Shown in pieces: positions 25,070-33,068 of a DNA stretch of 43,564 bases. Source of the stretch: Paenibacillus anaericanus (lineage in GTDB: Bacteria; Bacillota; Bacilli; Paenibacillales; Paenibacillaceae); assembly GCF_003994475.1 (NCBI RefSeq), contig NZ_RZNY01000035.1, positions 4,656 to 48,219 on the forward strand, read 5' to 3'. Position 1 is the first letter of the stretch. Each line of letters starts with the position of its first letter. The position numbers were made by a program, and so were the translations under genes. Under the pieces are notes generated by a model. The model saw only the letters and a list, made by a program, of their open reading frames with translations, did not search any database and was not told the DNA's origin.

Positions 25070-25776
25070 CTTTCATATCCTCCATTCATCAAGTCTTACT
25101 TTCTTTTGAATAATGGAGCTTAACCTTCTCTGATGACTATTATGACATAATTGTAAACATTTCTTGAGAGAATAAAGACATGGTTAAGAGCTCCTAATTT
25201 ATGTAGAACAGTAACATCACTTGTCTAGTTTAGGATAGTTAAATGGATTATTTTGTATTATGTAAACGCTTTATATATTATTTTATACATTGTTATTATA
25301 AAACTGTCCCTGTATCACTTTAGCAAGCTAAATCCCCTTGTAAAATAAAGGTTTTTTGACTGTTTCATGAACTGATGTAAATTGCGAATCGAGCTAAACT
25401 CCTGCTCAAACTAGGGACTATTGACCACGGTCCTATAAATACAGGACTATTAGTCAGGTATTTAGATGTTCAAAATGGGAAAATCCACTCACATTTTACA
25501 TAAATAAACGTTTTATTGGCCTGAATAATCAAAAAAAACCAAGTTTTTCCGCGAAAATCCGGTTTACTTGGTTCAAAACATATATCAATCCCGATCAAAG
25601 TAAGCCATTTCAGCAGGATCTCTTTTTTATGGGCATAGTTCTAATCAGGAATTCCCATAATATTCGGGATGAATTTATAACTTCAGTAGCACAAATAATG
25701 GAACGAAAAATCCAATATCCTATTACTAATTAACCGTGTATACATATGGAGATGGTCCTATCCAGGGTTCTACGCA
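25070..25776. other. Approximately 700-bp AT-rich region without a credible gene
   Basis: It holds a phosphatase-side terminator (25531-25573), a small GTCCT/AGGAC hairpin (25430-25447) beside an imperfect GGACTATT direct repeat, and an inverted repeat near the 105-aa ORF (GGAGCTTAACC around 25117 and GGTTAAGAGCTCC around 25163). It also has a partial cre-like TGTAAACGCTTTAT. No ORF with a ribosome-binding site was found. It presumably contains the promoter of the 105-aa ORF. Confidence 0.6.
25531..25573 (-). terminator. Terminator downstream of the phosphatase gene
   Basis: AACCAAGT (25537-25544) pairs with ACTTGGTT (25566-25573), with further pairing of CCG/CGG in the loop. On the minus strand a run of eight T follows. 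It lies about 200 nt beyond the phosphatase stop, so that transcript would have a long 3' UTR, or a separate small transcript ends here. Confidence 0.75.
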
Positions 25777-26553
25777 TTACGAAAAATAGGACAATATACG
25801 TCGCAGTACGCTCTTTGACGAAACTGATGTAGGTGCACTGTTAAACGGTTTGTCCTCAATAATACACTGGGCATTATTTATGAAGTAGTTATACCATTGC
25901 TCCCCCATACGTTCATTGATCACATCATACGCCTCACGCAACCGAAAACCTCTGCGCTGTACATGATGGGCATCCGATGAAACGATATGAATGAGTCCAC
26001 TACTACAAAGCGACCACGACATTTTCTCGATTTTTCTACCAAATCCACCAAGCAAAGAATGGCTTGTAACCTGCACAAACGCACCTCTTTGTATCAGTGC
26101 AGCCAATCTTTGAGGATTCTCCATCACTTCCGCATTACGTTCAGGATGGGCAATAATCGGTTTTAATTTCATGATTGTAAGTTCATGAATCAGCTCATCC
26201 ATCTCCTTCGGTATATGGGAAGATGGCATCTCAATCAGCAAATAATTAGAATTAGCCAGTGGAAGTAATTCCGCTCTTGACCAAGCTTCTAACAAATCGA
26301 TATGTACACGAATTTCTTGTCCAGGTAATATCGTAACTGGCACACCTAAGGCAAGTAATTGTTCGTTAATGTAGCGTGTATGTTCTACAACTTCAACTGC
26401 CGAATTGAAATATCTCCCATTCGCATGGTGTGGTGTTGCGATAATGGTTGTAATCCCTTCCGAGACGGCAGCCCTCGCCATATCCAGGGTATCATTCCAA
26501 TGCTCCGCTCCATCATCGACACCAGGCAGTATATGCGTATGGATATCTATCAT
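25777..26553 (-). CDS. PHP-type protein-tyrosine phosphatase (CpsB/YwqE/CapC-like)
   Basis: A Mn-dependent phosphatase of the PHP superfamily that dephosphorylates BY-kinases; 258 aa, usual length. Metal ligands are visible in MIDIHTHILPGVDDGA (HxH), ATPHH, PGQE, AHPERN and SSDAHH. The frame opens with a GTG four codons earlier, but AGGAA is immediately adjacent to it. The ATG gives the family-typical MIDIH opening and an AGGAAG at 11 nt. It is separated from the kinase operon by the 105-aa ORF and about 900 bp, unlike the usual contiguous cpsBCD order. Confidence 0.94.
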   Translation of the reverse strand: MIDIHTHILPGVDDGAEHWNDTLDMARAAVSEGITTIIATPHHANGRYFNSAVEVVEHTRYINEQLLALGVPVTILPGQEIRVHIDLLEAWSRAELLPLANSNYLLIEMPSSHIPKEMDELIHELTIMKLKPIIAHPERNAEVMENPQRLAALIQRGAFVQVTSHSLLGGFGRKIEKMSWSLCSSGLIHIVSSDAHHVQRRGFRLREAYDVINERMGEQWYNYFINNAQCIIEDKPFNSAPTSVSSKSVLRRILSYFS

Positions 26554-26728
26554 GTTGTTCTTCACTTCCTATTCATATATTTTCTACTAACCTGGAGACT
26601 AGCAAGTGTGTATGATTGACATTGACTTGATATGTTTTTATTAAACTATCATATTCATTTATAAAAGTGCAATTTTTACATAACATGAAAGCTCCTCAGC
26701 GGACGATGTCTAAACTTCCACGACAAAT

Positions 26729-26765
26729 AAACCAAACCCAGAGCATACTCATCTGGGTTTGGTTT
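26729..26765 (-). terminator. Strong intrinsic terminator
   Basis: A 14-bp perfect inverted repeat (AAACCAAACCCAGA with its complement, 9-nt loop) is followed on the minus strand by TTATTTG. It lies about 55 nt beyond the flavoprotein remnant and would end the chemoreceptor transcript. Confidence 0.85.
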
Positions 26766-26819
26766 GCTTGTACATAGGAGCTAGATTCGCACTCTTTCGT
26801 GCTTGTTAAATACAAATTT

Positions 26820-27383
26820 TCAGATACTTAAGATGGAGGTATAAGCCTCATGCACCGCGTCATATACTTTACGCGCCCGGACACTATCACCCACATTAAC
26901 AATGTCTACTTTACCCTCAAGCGCCGTATATACCTCATTGTTAGGTCTAAATCCCATAGCAAGGACAACGCTATCACAAGGTATCTCTTGTTGGCTATTT
27001 TCATTCTCTACAGTCGCAAAACCTGTACCGATCTTCACCAATTTAGTACTTGGCATGGAAGTGATATTAGGATGCTGCAACATCACTTGGAGCATCATCA
27101 TATTTTTGATAAATAGCGGTTCCGGTAGTAGCTTATCCGACATCTCTACGATAGTTACTTTTTTACCTTTACGCGCATAATTAATCGCTGTTTCGCAGCC
27201 CACCAAACCGCCGCCAATAACAACAATGGTATCACCAACAAGGCATAACTCGCGAAGTGCATCCATAGCTACACATACGTTTTTGCCCATAATACCTTCA
27301 ATAGAAGCCGGTCTTACAGGGATTCCTCCTGCAGCCCAGATCACCTTATCGGCTCCGTAGGCTAGAATCGATTCTTCGGTAGC
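26820..27383 (-). pseudogene. C-terminal remnant of an Old-Yellow-Enzyme/enoate-reductase-type FAD-NAD(P)H oxidoreductase
   Basis: The fragment of about 187 codons matches the last third of 2,4-dienoyl-CoA reductase/BaiCD-like enzymes. It has an ILAYGADKVIWAAGG strand, then a complete NAD(P)H-binding motif VVIGGGLVGCETA with KKVTIVEM, then DSVVLAMGFRPNNE and the closing GDSVRARKVYDAVHEAY. The TIM-barrel FMN domain, the FeS cysteine region and the first FAD-binding motif are missing. There is no ribosome-binding site; a GTG at 27344 allows an apparent 174-aa ORF, but homology starts upstream of it. The reading frame is continuous with the preceding chemoreceptor gene, directly after its stop. 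It is read here as the 3' end of a gene truncated by a deletion or insertion. Confidence 0.8.
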
Positions 27384-29180
27384 TTAATGGACTGAATCCG
27401 CTACTCGGGTTGCGACAGTTCCAAAATCTTCAGTAGCCACCTCTACTTCTAAATCTACTTCATCAACATTAATCTTAAATATATTGATTCCTTGAAACAG
27501 TTTTTGTGAAATTTCATTAATTTCAATAGCTTCCTGGGCAATATCACGAACGGCGATGTCCTGCTGAGTACTAGAGGCGTTAACTTCCTGCACCCCTGCT
27601 GCAGTTTCTTCCGCAATGGCCGCAACACAATGAACGGATTCTGCAAGTCTAGTATTTTTCTTCCGAGTTATATTCACCTTGTCATGTATTTGTTCGATTT
27701 GTCTGCTGATCTCCCCAATAGATTGATCAATGGCTTCAAAAGATGAAAGAGTCTCCACTACTTTGTCGTCCTGCTCCTCCATATTCTCTTTCGTCTCTAG
27801 CATATATTTCTGTAAGTCCGCCATACTTGCTTGTAGTTCATTAACCATGGTATCGATATGAAGAGACGATTCTTTTGTCTGTAGTGATAATTTCCTGACT
27901 TCAGTAGCAATCACGGAGAATCCCTTACCATAAGTACCCGCGAGTGCAGCTTCAATCGCAGCATTCAAGGACAGAACATTCGTTTGATTGGAGATATCCG
28001 TAATGGAATTGGTAATTTTGGAGATCTGTTTCGATTGCTCCGAAAGGCCCATTAAAGCTTCATAGACCTTCTCAATGGAATGCCTTGACTGTTCAGACAC
28101 TTTCTGCAGAGAGGATACCGCCGCAGACCCCTTTTGAGTGTTGTGATTAGCCGCTTCACTAGTCAATACCATGATTTCAGTGTACTCCGTAATTTCATTG
28201 ACACCTTGTTCCAATTCTTGAATCAGGACTGCACTTTGCTCAGAATGCTCAGCCTGTTGTTCCGCACCTGCAGAAATTTCCTGAATCGTCTTTACAATAT
28301 CATGATTCATGTTAGCGGTAATGGATGAGGATTGTTGAAAAGAATGCGAATATACCGATAACGACGATGCAACGGAATGTGTTTGCCGCAGCATATCTCG
28401 AACTCGCTCCACCATATGGTCGAAATGATGACTAAGAACCCCTAACTCATCGTTATACGGTGAATTGATTCGATGCCGTAAGTCTCCTTCGGAAATTTTA
28501 CGTAAAGCCGCTTGCAATTTATTAACAGGAGATAGGAAAGAGCGAATTAGCATAATGGCGATCGTAATCGTGAAAAGAAGCACAAGAATTGCCGCGTATG
28601 TAACAATAGAGGTTATTTCATTTAACAGATCAAAGGAATAAGCTTGCGCTTGTTGTGCATTCTTTGCTGCTGCTGTATACAATTGCTCATTGGTCTTCAA
28701 CATATCTTGATTTAGCGCAAGTGCTTTTGTATGTATTTCATCAATGGTTTCCAAGACGACCAAAGGATCCAAATTGGGGTCTTCCATTGTAGAGATCAAT
28801 TCATCAAAATACCCTATGTATTCCTCAACTTGACGTTGTAAAAGTTGTAAATTCTTATTGGCTTCTGTATTTGCAGCAAAAGTTACCGCCGCTATTTCAT
28901 CAACAAACTGCTTTTGCTTCTCCTTAAATGGATCGACTAACTCCAGATCACTTGATTCGGCAAAAGAGGTTTCTTCTTTATTCAACTCTTGTAACAGTTG
29001 AGTCATTTTAGCGACGCTTATTCTCTTCTCCATCTCCACTTTTTGCGTTTCCATTGATAATTGTACTAGATTAATCTTATGACTTTGATATAGAGCCACT
29101 CCCAAAAAGATGATAGTGACAACAGAAAAGCTTATGATCAATTTCCACTTCATTGAAAGGTGCAAGACGCTCTTCTTCAA
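27384..29180 (-). CDS. Methyl-accepting chemotaxis protein with altered tip
   Basis: A transmembrane chemoreceptor, 598 aa: TM1 (about 12-30), an extracytoplasmic four-helix-type sensor (about 31-190), TM2 (about 192-213), HAMP (about 214-266) and a cytoplasmic signalling domain. The hairpin tip is recognisable (NQTNVLSLNAAIEAALAG, then TYGKGFSVIATEVRKLS). However, the near-invariant Arg of the EAARAGE motif is Leu413 and the following Glu is Thr416, so coupling to CheA/CheW may be altered. There is no C-terminal NWETF pentapeptide. The start is TTG with GAGGGGA at 9 nt. It is directly followed by the flavoprotein remnant. Ligand unknown. Confidence 0.93.
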   Translation of the reverse strand: MKKSVLHLSMKWKLIISFSVVTIIFLGVALYQSHKINLVQLSMETQKVEMEKRISVAKMTQLLQELNKEETSFAESSDLELVDPFKEKQKQFVDEIAAVTFAANTEANKNLQLLQRQVEEYIGYFDELISTMEDPNLDPLVVLETIDEIHTKALALNQDMLKTNEQLYTAAAKNAQQAQAYSFDLLNEITSIVTYAAILVLLFTITIAIMLIRSFLSPVNKLQAALRKISEGDLRHRINSPYNDELGVLSHHFDHMVERVRDMLRQTHSVASSLSVYSHSFQQSSSITANMNHDIVKTIQEISAGAEQQAEHSEQSAVLIQELEQGVNEITEYTEIMVLTSEAANHNTQKGSAAVSSLQKVSEQSRHSIEKVYEALMGLSEQSKQISKITNSITDISNQTNVLSLNAAIEAALAGTYGKGFSVIATEVRKLSLQTKESSLHIDTMVNELQASMADLQKYMLETKENMEEQDDKVVETLSSFEAIDQSIGEISRQIEQIHDKVNITRKKNTRLAESVHCVAAIAEETAAGVQEVNASSTQQDIAVRDIAQEAIEINEISQKLFQGINIFKINVDEVDLEVEVATEDFGTVATRVADSVH

Positions 29181-29343
29181 CTTGTATCATCCCCTCTTTT
29201 ACAATACCAAGATACTAGGTCTTTCTTACTAATATCTTGATTGTAAAAGTCGGATATTAATTACTTCGCACGATCGTGTAAACGAAGTGTAAATTATATC
29301 GCAACAAAGTGTGAACTCTGCGCTCAGAATCTTACTAGCTTGG

Positions 29344-29784
29344 TTAAAGTGTTTTTTTGAAATACACCGTAAAGGCACAAAATATTATCAAGAACACTCC
29401 TAAAGTCCCCAACAATGTAAAGAAAATAAGTTCATTAAAAAATCCTGCTACAACAGTGGACAAAGCCAATAAAATCAACATCGCGACAGTCGTAAATACA
29501 GATACTTTATACCCTATTAACTGCCCACGCTCATCATTTTCTTCGATATATAGCTTTTTCAGTGCTTCATCACTCTTCATGCTCTTGCGATATTTCACGA
29601 TGAAAATTATAAAAACAAACAGTAGTCCCGTAAATACTCCACTTTGAAATCCGAGAATAAAATCGGAAATCTCAGGTAATCTGTTTCTGTTAGAAAGCAG
29701 TACTATATTGATTAAACAAGTTAGCAACATGATCCATGTTAGATAAATAACTCTTAAACGTACCTTTTCTTTATACTTCTCCAT
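29344..29784 (-). CDS. Small membrane protein, four predicted helices
   Basis: A 146-aa hydrophobic protein with four membrane segments (about 13-33, 40-62, 88-108 and 114-137 with this start), and a charged loop between helices 2 and 3 (KYRKSMKSDEALKKLYIEENDERG). This matches the DUF3169/DUF2178-like small membrane proteins that sit behind HTH regulators in Bacillales; the exact family is uncertain. The frame runs further upstream, but the ATG at 29784 has GGAGG at 9 nt and lies 1 nt past the regulator's stop, so the pair is cotranscribed. Confidence 0.75.
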   Translation of the reverse strand: MEKYKEKVRLRVIYLTWIMLLTCLINIVLLSNRNRLPEISDFILGFQSGVFTGLLFVFIIFIVKYRKSMKSDEALKKLYIEENDERGQLIGYKVSVFTTVAMLILLALSTVVAGFFNELIFFTLLGTLGVFLIIFCAFTVYFKKTL

Positions 29785-29785
29785 C

Positions 29786-29992
29786 TTATATTTCCTCCAA
29801 TTCACTAAAATCAAAAACATCTTCAATAGTCAAATCAAAATACTTAGCGATCTTATACGCAAGGACTAATGACGCCGTATATTTCTCAACCTCCAGTGAA
29901 GTAATGGTTTGGCGGGTCACCCCTACCGCGAGTGCAAGTTCTTCCTGAGAAAGCTTATGTTGTTTGCGTAATTCTTGAATTCTAGTTTTCAA
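29786..29992 (-). CDS. Small HTH (XRE-family, YozG-like) regulator
   Basis: A 68-aa single-domain regulator: KTRIQELRKQHKLSQEELA, then VGVTRQTITSLE and a C-terminal DLTIEDVFDF segment typical of the YozG/YgzD-type regulators encoded beside small membrane proteins. The frame extends to 30073, but the TTG at 29992 has AGGAGG at 7 nt and gives the family's usual start. It likely controls its own two-gene operon; the target is not shown. Confidence 0.88.
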   Translation of the reverse strand: MKTRIQELRKQHKLSQEELALAVGVTRQTITSLEVEKYTASLVLAYKIAKYFDLTIEDVFDFSELEEI

Positions 29993-30109
29993 GATCACCC
30001 CTCCTAAATGCAATGTTTGCTTTGCAATTTTAGAATAGTATACTTTGCATGAATTGTAAAGCGGACTTTGCAAAAAAAACTTTTGAGTCCCCTTTAAAGC
30101 ATAAAAATA

Positions 30110-30134
30110 GCATTACCTTTGACGTTGGTAATGC
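30110..30134 (-). terminator. Terminator downstream of the DUF1697 gene
   Basis: GCATTACC and GGTAATGC form an 8-bp perfect stem with a 9-nt loop, followed on the minus strand by TATTTTTATG. It lies about 25 nt past the DUF1697 stop. Confidence 0.8.
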
Positions 30135-30158
30135 CGTCCTTATAAATTGACTATTTTC

Positions 30159-30719
30159 TTATACGCCTATTTCTCTCGCCATAACCACGAGCTTGTTGAT
30201 TGTATTCCAGTTGCGAACTGTCGCCGGTACACCCAATTTATGTAGATTGCTGGTTAACTTAGAATTGCGCACACTATTTGCAAACAATAGGTATACTTCT
30301 CGGCCGGAGATACGATATTTTTCGTTATCGTTAGCGTACACATCCAACCGCCGGGTTGCTTCTTTTACCGGTTCTTCAGTTAGCAGTGCAACATAGAGAC
30401 TCTCCCCCACAGCAGATGATTCTGCTTCCGCCACCTCTTCATCCGAAAATGGACAATTCTCAATAATCCGTTCCAACTGCTCTACTGTTCTCAACGTAAC
30501 AATGACTGGGAACCCAAACACAGCTTCAATCTCATGCTCAATTCGTTGACGAAGTTGTGACTCCTCCTCGTTCGATTGGAACAGGACATTGCCGCTTTGT
30601 ATGTACGTCTTTACTTGATTCAAGCCCATCGCTTCAAACATCTCTTTCAATCGGGCCATTTTAATCATATTCTTACCGCCTACGTTAATACCTCGCAAGA
30701 GAGCGACATATGTAGCCAT
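30159..30719 (-). CDS. DUF1697 domain-containing protein
   Basis: A 186-aa protein spanning the whole DUF1697 family: the diagnostic opening TYVALLRGINVGGKN, KMARLKEMFEAMGL, then YIQSGNVLF and, near the C-terminus, NWNTINKL. The family is widespread and has no established biochemical function. Its start overlaps the 3' end of the DNA-alkylation-repeat remnant. It has its own terminator, so it is probably monocistronic now. Confidence 0.93.
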   Translation of the reverse strand: MATYVALLRGINVGGKNMIKMARLKEMFEAMGLNQVKTYIQSGNVLFQSNEEESQLRQRIEHEIEAVFGFPVIVTLRTVEQLERIIENCPFSDEEVAEAESSAVGESLYVALLTEEPVKEATRRLDVYANDNEKYRISGREVYLLFANSVRNSKLTSNLHKLGVPATVRNWNTINKLVVMAREIGV

Positions 30720-30913
30720 CTTAAATCCCCCACTTTTTCAAATTTTGTTCTTGCTGTCTTGATCCAGCTTTCTAATTGTTCCTTTGTGACTTCTCTAGGA
30801 TTGTCGATGAGACCCGCTAGGTACATTACGTCGCTGTTTCCCGTCTCATATAATTCTAATGCTAATCCATGATTTTTCTCAACTTTTTGTTATTCCTGTA
30901 TTTCTTTGTACAT
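30716..30913 (-). pseudogene. Remnant of a DNA-alkylation-repeat (AlkD-like) protein
   Basis: About 65 codons read KNHGLALELYETGNSDVMYL, then AGLIDNPREVTKEQLESWIK, the characteristic helical-repeat segment of the AlkD-like DNA alkylation repair family (normally about 230 aa). An in-frame TAA stands at 30890-30892, just upstream of the conserved segment, and homology ends before the DUF1697 start. No ribosome-binding site is present and the catalytic region is absent. It is interpreted as a decayed internal fragment; identification rests on this short match. Confidence 0.6.
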
Positions 30914-31048
30914 TGCCGAATGTACTTGGATACATAAGTATTTGGACAGTCAAAAGTTTTGCATACCTAAGAGGCTAGAAATCCTTGCCAAAACCAGGAA
31001 TTTCCTGTTTACGCAGTGCGAATGCGTACCGCGATGAGAACTTGTGTG

Positions 31049-31232
31049 AGCGGACACTGAGTACGTTATTTACTGAAAATACACTTATTTCGTGATCTGC
31101 GCGGACATTGGTTCCTCTATTCGCTCAAATATCTCTGATTATGATGTATTTGAGACGAATAACGGATCTCAGGTCCGCAAAACTCAAAAGAAGCCTGAAA
31201 AGGACAAAATAGCGGATCCTATGTCCTCTCAC
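31049..31232. repeat. GCGGAC-type intergenic repeat with a 78-nt hairpin
   Basis: GCGGAC motifs recur at 31050 and 31101, inverted (GTCCGC) at 31173, and as GCGGATCC at 31212. The 31101-31178 part is an imperfect palindrome: GCGGAC/GTCCGC at the ends, then TATTCG/CGAATA and TCAAATA/TATTTGA inside. The 31050 unit and 31101 unit look like diverged copies of one another. It sits in a 540-bp gene-free gap. I associate such GCGGAC/GGTCCGC repeats with Paenibacillus and relatives, from familiarity only. Confidence 0.6.
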
Positions 31233-31457
31233 CTTGAATCTTTGCTTACGGATTCGACTTAACGGTACAATTCAGTCCACATCTCTTAGTTTCTTCGTTT
31301 CTTGTTCCGTACGGCTCCTCATCTACTCAACTCTTCGTTCTCACATTCCATAAATTAAAATTTGTATCATTCAAAAATTTAATGATGTTCATTTCTCTGT
31401 TTTTTAATTACACTTAAATTATAGAAAAGTTGTCTGCTAAACAGATGGAGGTATATC

Positions 31458-32363
31458 ATGTATTTGTTTGTCGTCAATAAGAACTCTGGGAACGGAAGAG
31501 GTTTCCGTGTCTGGACAAAAATAAGTAAGATACTTGATAAGCGTAATATTCTTTATCAACATATATTCACTGAATCTGCCGATCAAGCTCATACTCTTCT
31601 AATGGAGAAACTGTCTGCTCCTATTACCTGGAAAGCAGTGGGGGTTGTTGGGGGAGATGGAACGATCAATAGTCTGTTACCGGCATTACGTGATTCTGGT
31701 GTTCCTTTAGCAGTTTTTCCTTCTGGTTCTGGAAACGATACAGCTCGGGGGTTTCATATTCCGATGAAGACCAGCGCCGCATTAGAAGTAATGCTGGGAG
31801 GCCTGCCTAAAGCCGCTGATTTAATCTCTATTTCTGGGCAAAGTGCCCTCACCGCGCTTGCCGTTGGATTTGATGCAGAAGTCGCCCACAACGTGAACAA
31901 TAGCTTGTACAAGAAATTTTGCAATGCTTTTGGCTTGGGAAGAATGGCTTATGTTATCGGAGTTTTCCATACCCTTATAACTTTTCGCCCTGCCCCATTA
32001 ACTGTGGAATGCGACGGTGTGACACATACCTACTCGTCTGCCTGGCTGACCGCAGTCAACAACGTTATTAGTTACGGAGGAGGTCTTGCAATCTGTCCCC
32101 AAGCAATTACAGACGATGGTTTTCTGGATATCTGTATCGTTCACGATTGCTCAAGAATTCAACTTCTGATGCTATTTCCGACCTTACTCTATGGTGGGCA
32201 TACCAGGCTTCCGTTCGTCACGATGCTACGTGGAAAGAATATTTCCGTGCACAGCAGTCTACCCCGCATGGCTCTTGGAGACGGCGAACACCTCACCTCT
32301 ACACCATTAACTGCCGCTGCTGACCCAGGTGTTATGCAGGTCATGTGCCCACATCCCGGATAA
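31458..32363 (+). CDS. Diacylglycerol/lipid kinase family protein (YegS/BmrU-like)
   Basis: A soluble lipid kinase of the DAGK_cat superfamily, 301 aa. The nucleotide-binding GGDGT is at residues 65-69, the downstream PSGSGNDTARGF motif at about 88-99, and a C-terminal beta-sandwich domain runs from about 130, ending in the MALGDGEHL segment. The substrate (diacylglycerol, undecaprenol or another lipid) cannot be told from sequence. The ATG has GGAGG at 7 nt. It is monocistronic, ending at a bidirectional terminator shared with the convergent DUF421 gene. Confidence 0.92.
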   Translation: MYLFVVNKNSGNGRGFRVWTKISKILDKRNILYQHIFTESADQAHTLLMEKLSAPITWKAVGVVGGDGTINSLLPALRDSGVPLAVFPSGSGNDTARGFHIPMKTSAALEVMLGGLPKAADLISISGQSALTALAVGFDAEVAHNVNNSLYKKFCNAFGLGRMAYVIGVFHTLITFRPAPLTVECDGVTHTYSSAWLTAVNNVISYGGGLAICPQAITDDGFLDICIVHDCSRIQLLMLFPTLLYGGHTRLPFVTMLRGKNISVHSSLPRMALGDGEHLTSTPLTAAADPGVMQVMCPHPG

Positions 32364-32383
32364 ATGCAATTATAACTTATTAC

Positions 32384-32430
32384 ACACAAGGAACTCTGGA
32401 GAACGACTCATTCTCCAGAGTTCTTTGTGT
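32384..32430. terminator. Bidirectional terminator, 20-bp stem
   Basis: A 20-bp inverted repeat with a single G-T mismatch and a 7-nt loop (CGACTCA) lies between the convergent lipid-kinase and DUF421 genes. AT-rich tails follow on both sides. Confidence 0.88.
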
Positions 32431-32450
32431 TTATACTTAGACCATTGATC

Positions 32451-33044
32451 TTATTGTAACTGTCCCGGTGCTTCTTCGGATTGAGGTAGTGCTCCAGCAT
32501 CCGGGAAGATACTAGTCTCATGAGGGCGCTCTGGGAGAGTAACCTGTGGAAAGTAAGTCTTTAGAAGTTCCTCCAAGTCCCCTCTAGTTATGTGCTTAGC
32601 ATAAGGTTGAAGCTCAATGCCAAGTTCTCCATTATTCTCGATAGTTCCTGACTTTACTTCCTCTAAACTGTGAATTCCTACCATACGCATTCGCTTCTCT
32701 ATATCGTTTGTTGTCATTCGCAAGCGTTTCATGTTCTCAGGTAGGTATTTCCCATCAGCAATGATGGGTACCGTCCTTCCTTTCAGAATCCGCTCAGCAC
32801 GATTCCAATTCAACGAGACCCATTCGATAGCCCCTAAGAATGCGAGAAAGATACCTGTCGCCAAAATAGAGTGTCCTACTCCGTTTCCAGCAAGGTCTGA
32901 ACCCAATACAGAACCTATGATCAGCACCATGGCGATCTGAGGCGTTGTCATTTGCGAAATAGATTTACGCCCGCCAATTCTTAACAAAAGGGTGCCTGCA
33001 CTTGCGATTAGAATGGCATCCCAAATCAATGTCGACCACTTCAT
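32451..33044 (-). CDS. DUF421/YetF-family membrane protein
   Basis: 197 aa, with N-terminal hydrophobic helices (about 5-22, 34-52 and 58-76) followed by a cytosolic YetF-type domain containing the hallmark GRTVPIIADGKYLPENMKRLRMTTNDIEKRMR. In Bacillus relatives such YetF/SpoVAEa-C-like proteins occur in sporulating cells and function is unclear. The start has AGGAGG. It lies 24 nt downstream of the gerC pseudogene, on the same strand, so it was probably part of that germination operon. Confidence 0.9.
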   Translation of the reverse strand: MKWSTLIWDAILIASAGTLLLRIGGRKSISQMTTPQIAMVLIIGSVLGSDLAGNGVGHSILATGIFLAFLGAIEWVSLNWNRAERILKGRTVPIIADGKYLPENMKRLRMTTNDIEKRMRMVGIHSLEEVKSGTIENNGELGIELQPYAKHITRGDLEELLKTYFPQVTLPERPHETSIFPDAGALPQSEEAPGQLQ

Positions 33045-33068
33045 AAATCCTCCTAATAAGCTGTCTTT

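Noticed and set aside
25259..25274. Catabolite-responsive (cre) operator
   Set aside because: TGTAAACGCTTTAT matches only the left part of the cre consensus; the essential right half is missing.
29270..29310. Sigma-D promoter for the chemoreceptor gene
   Set aside because: A CGATAT -10-like sequence is present, but the -35 TAAA is poorly matched at the right spacing, so it was not listed.
30576..30872. 98-aa plus-strand ORF near the DUF1697 gene
   Set aside because: It is antisense to the DUF1697 start and the AlkD-like remnant, with no ribosome-binding site.
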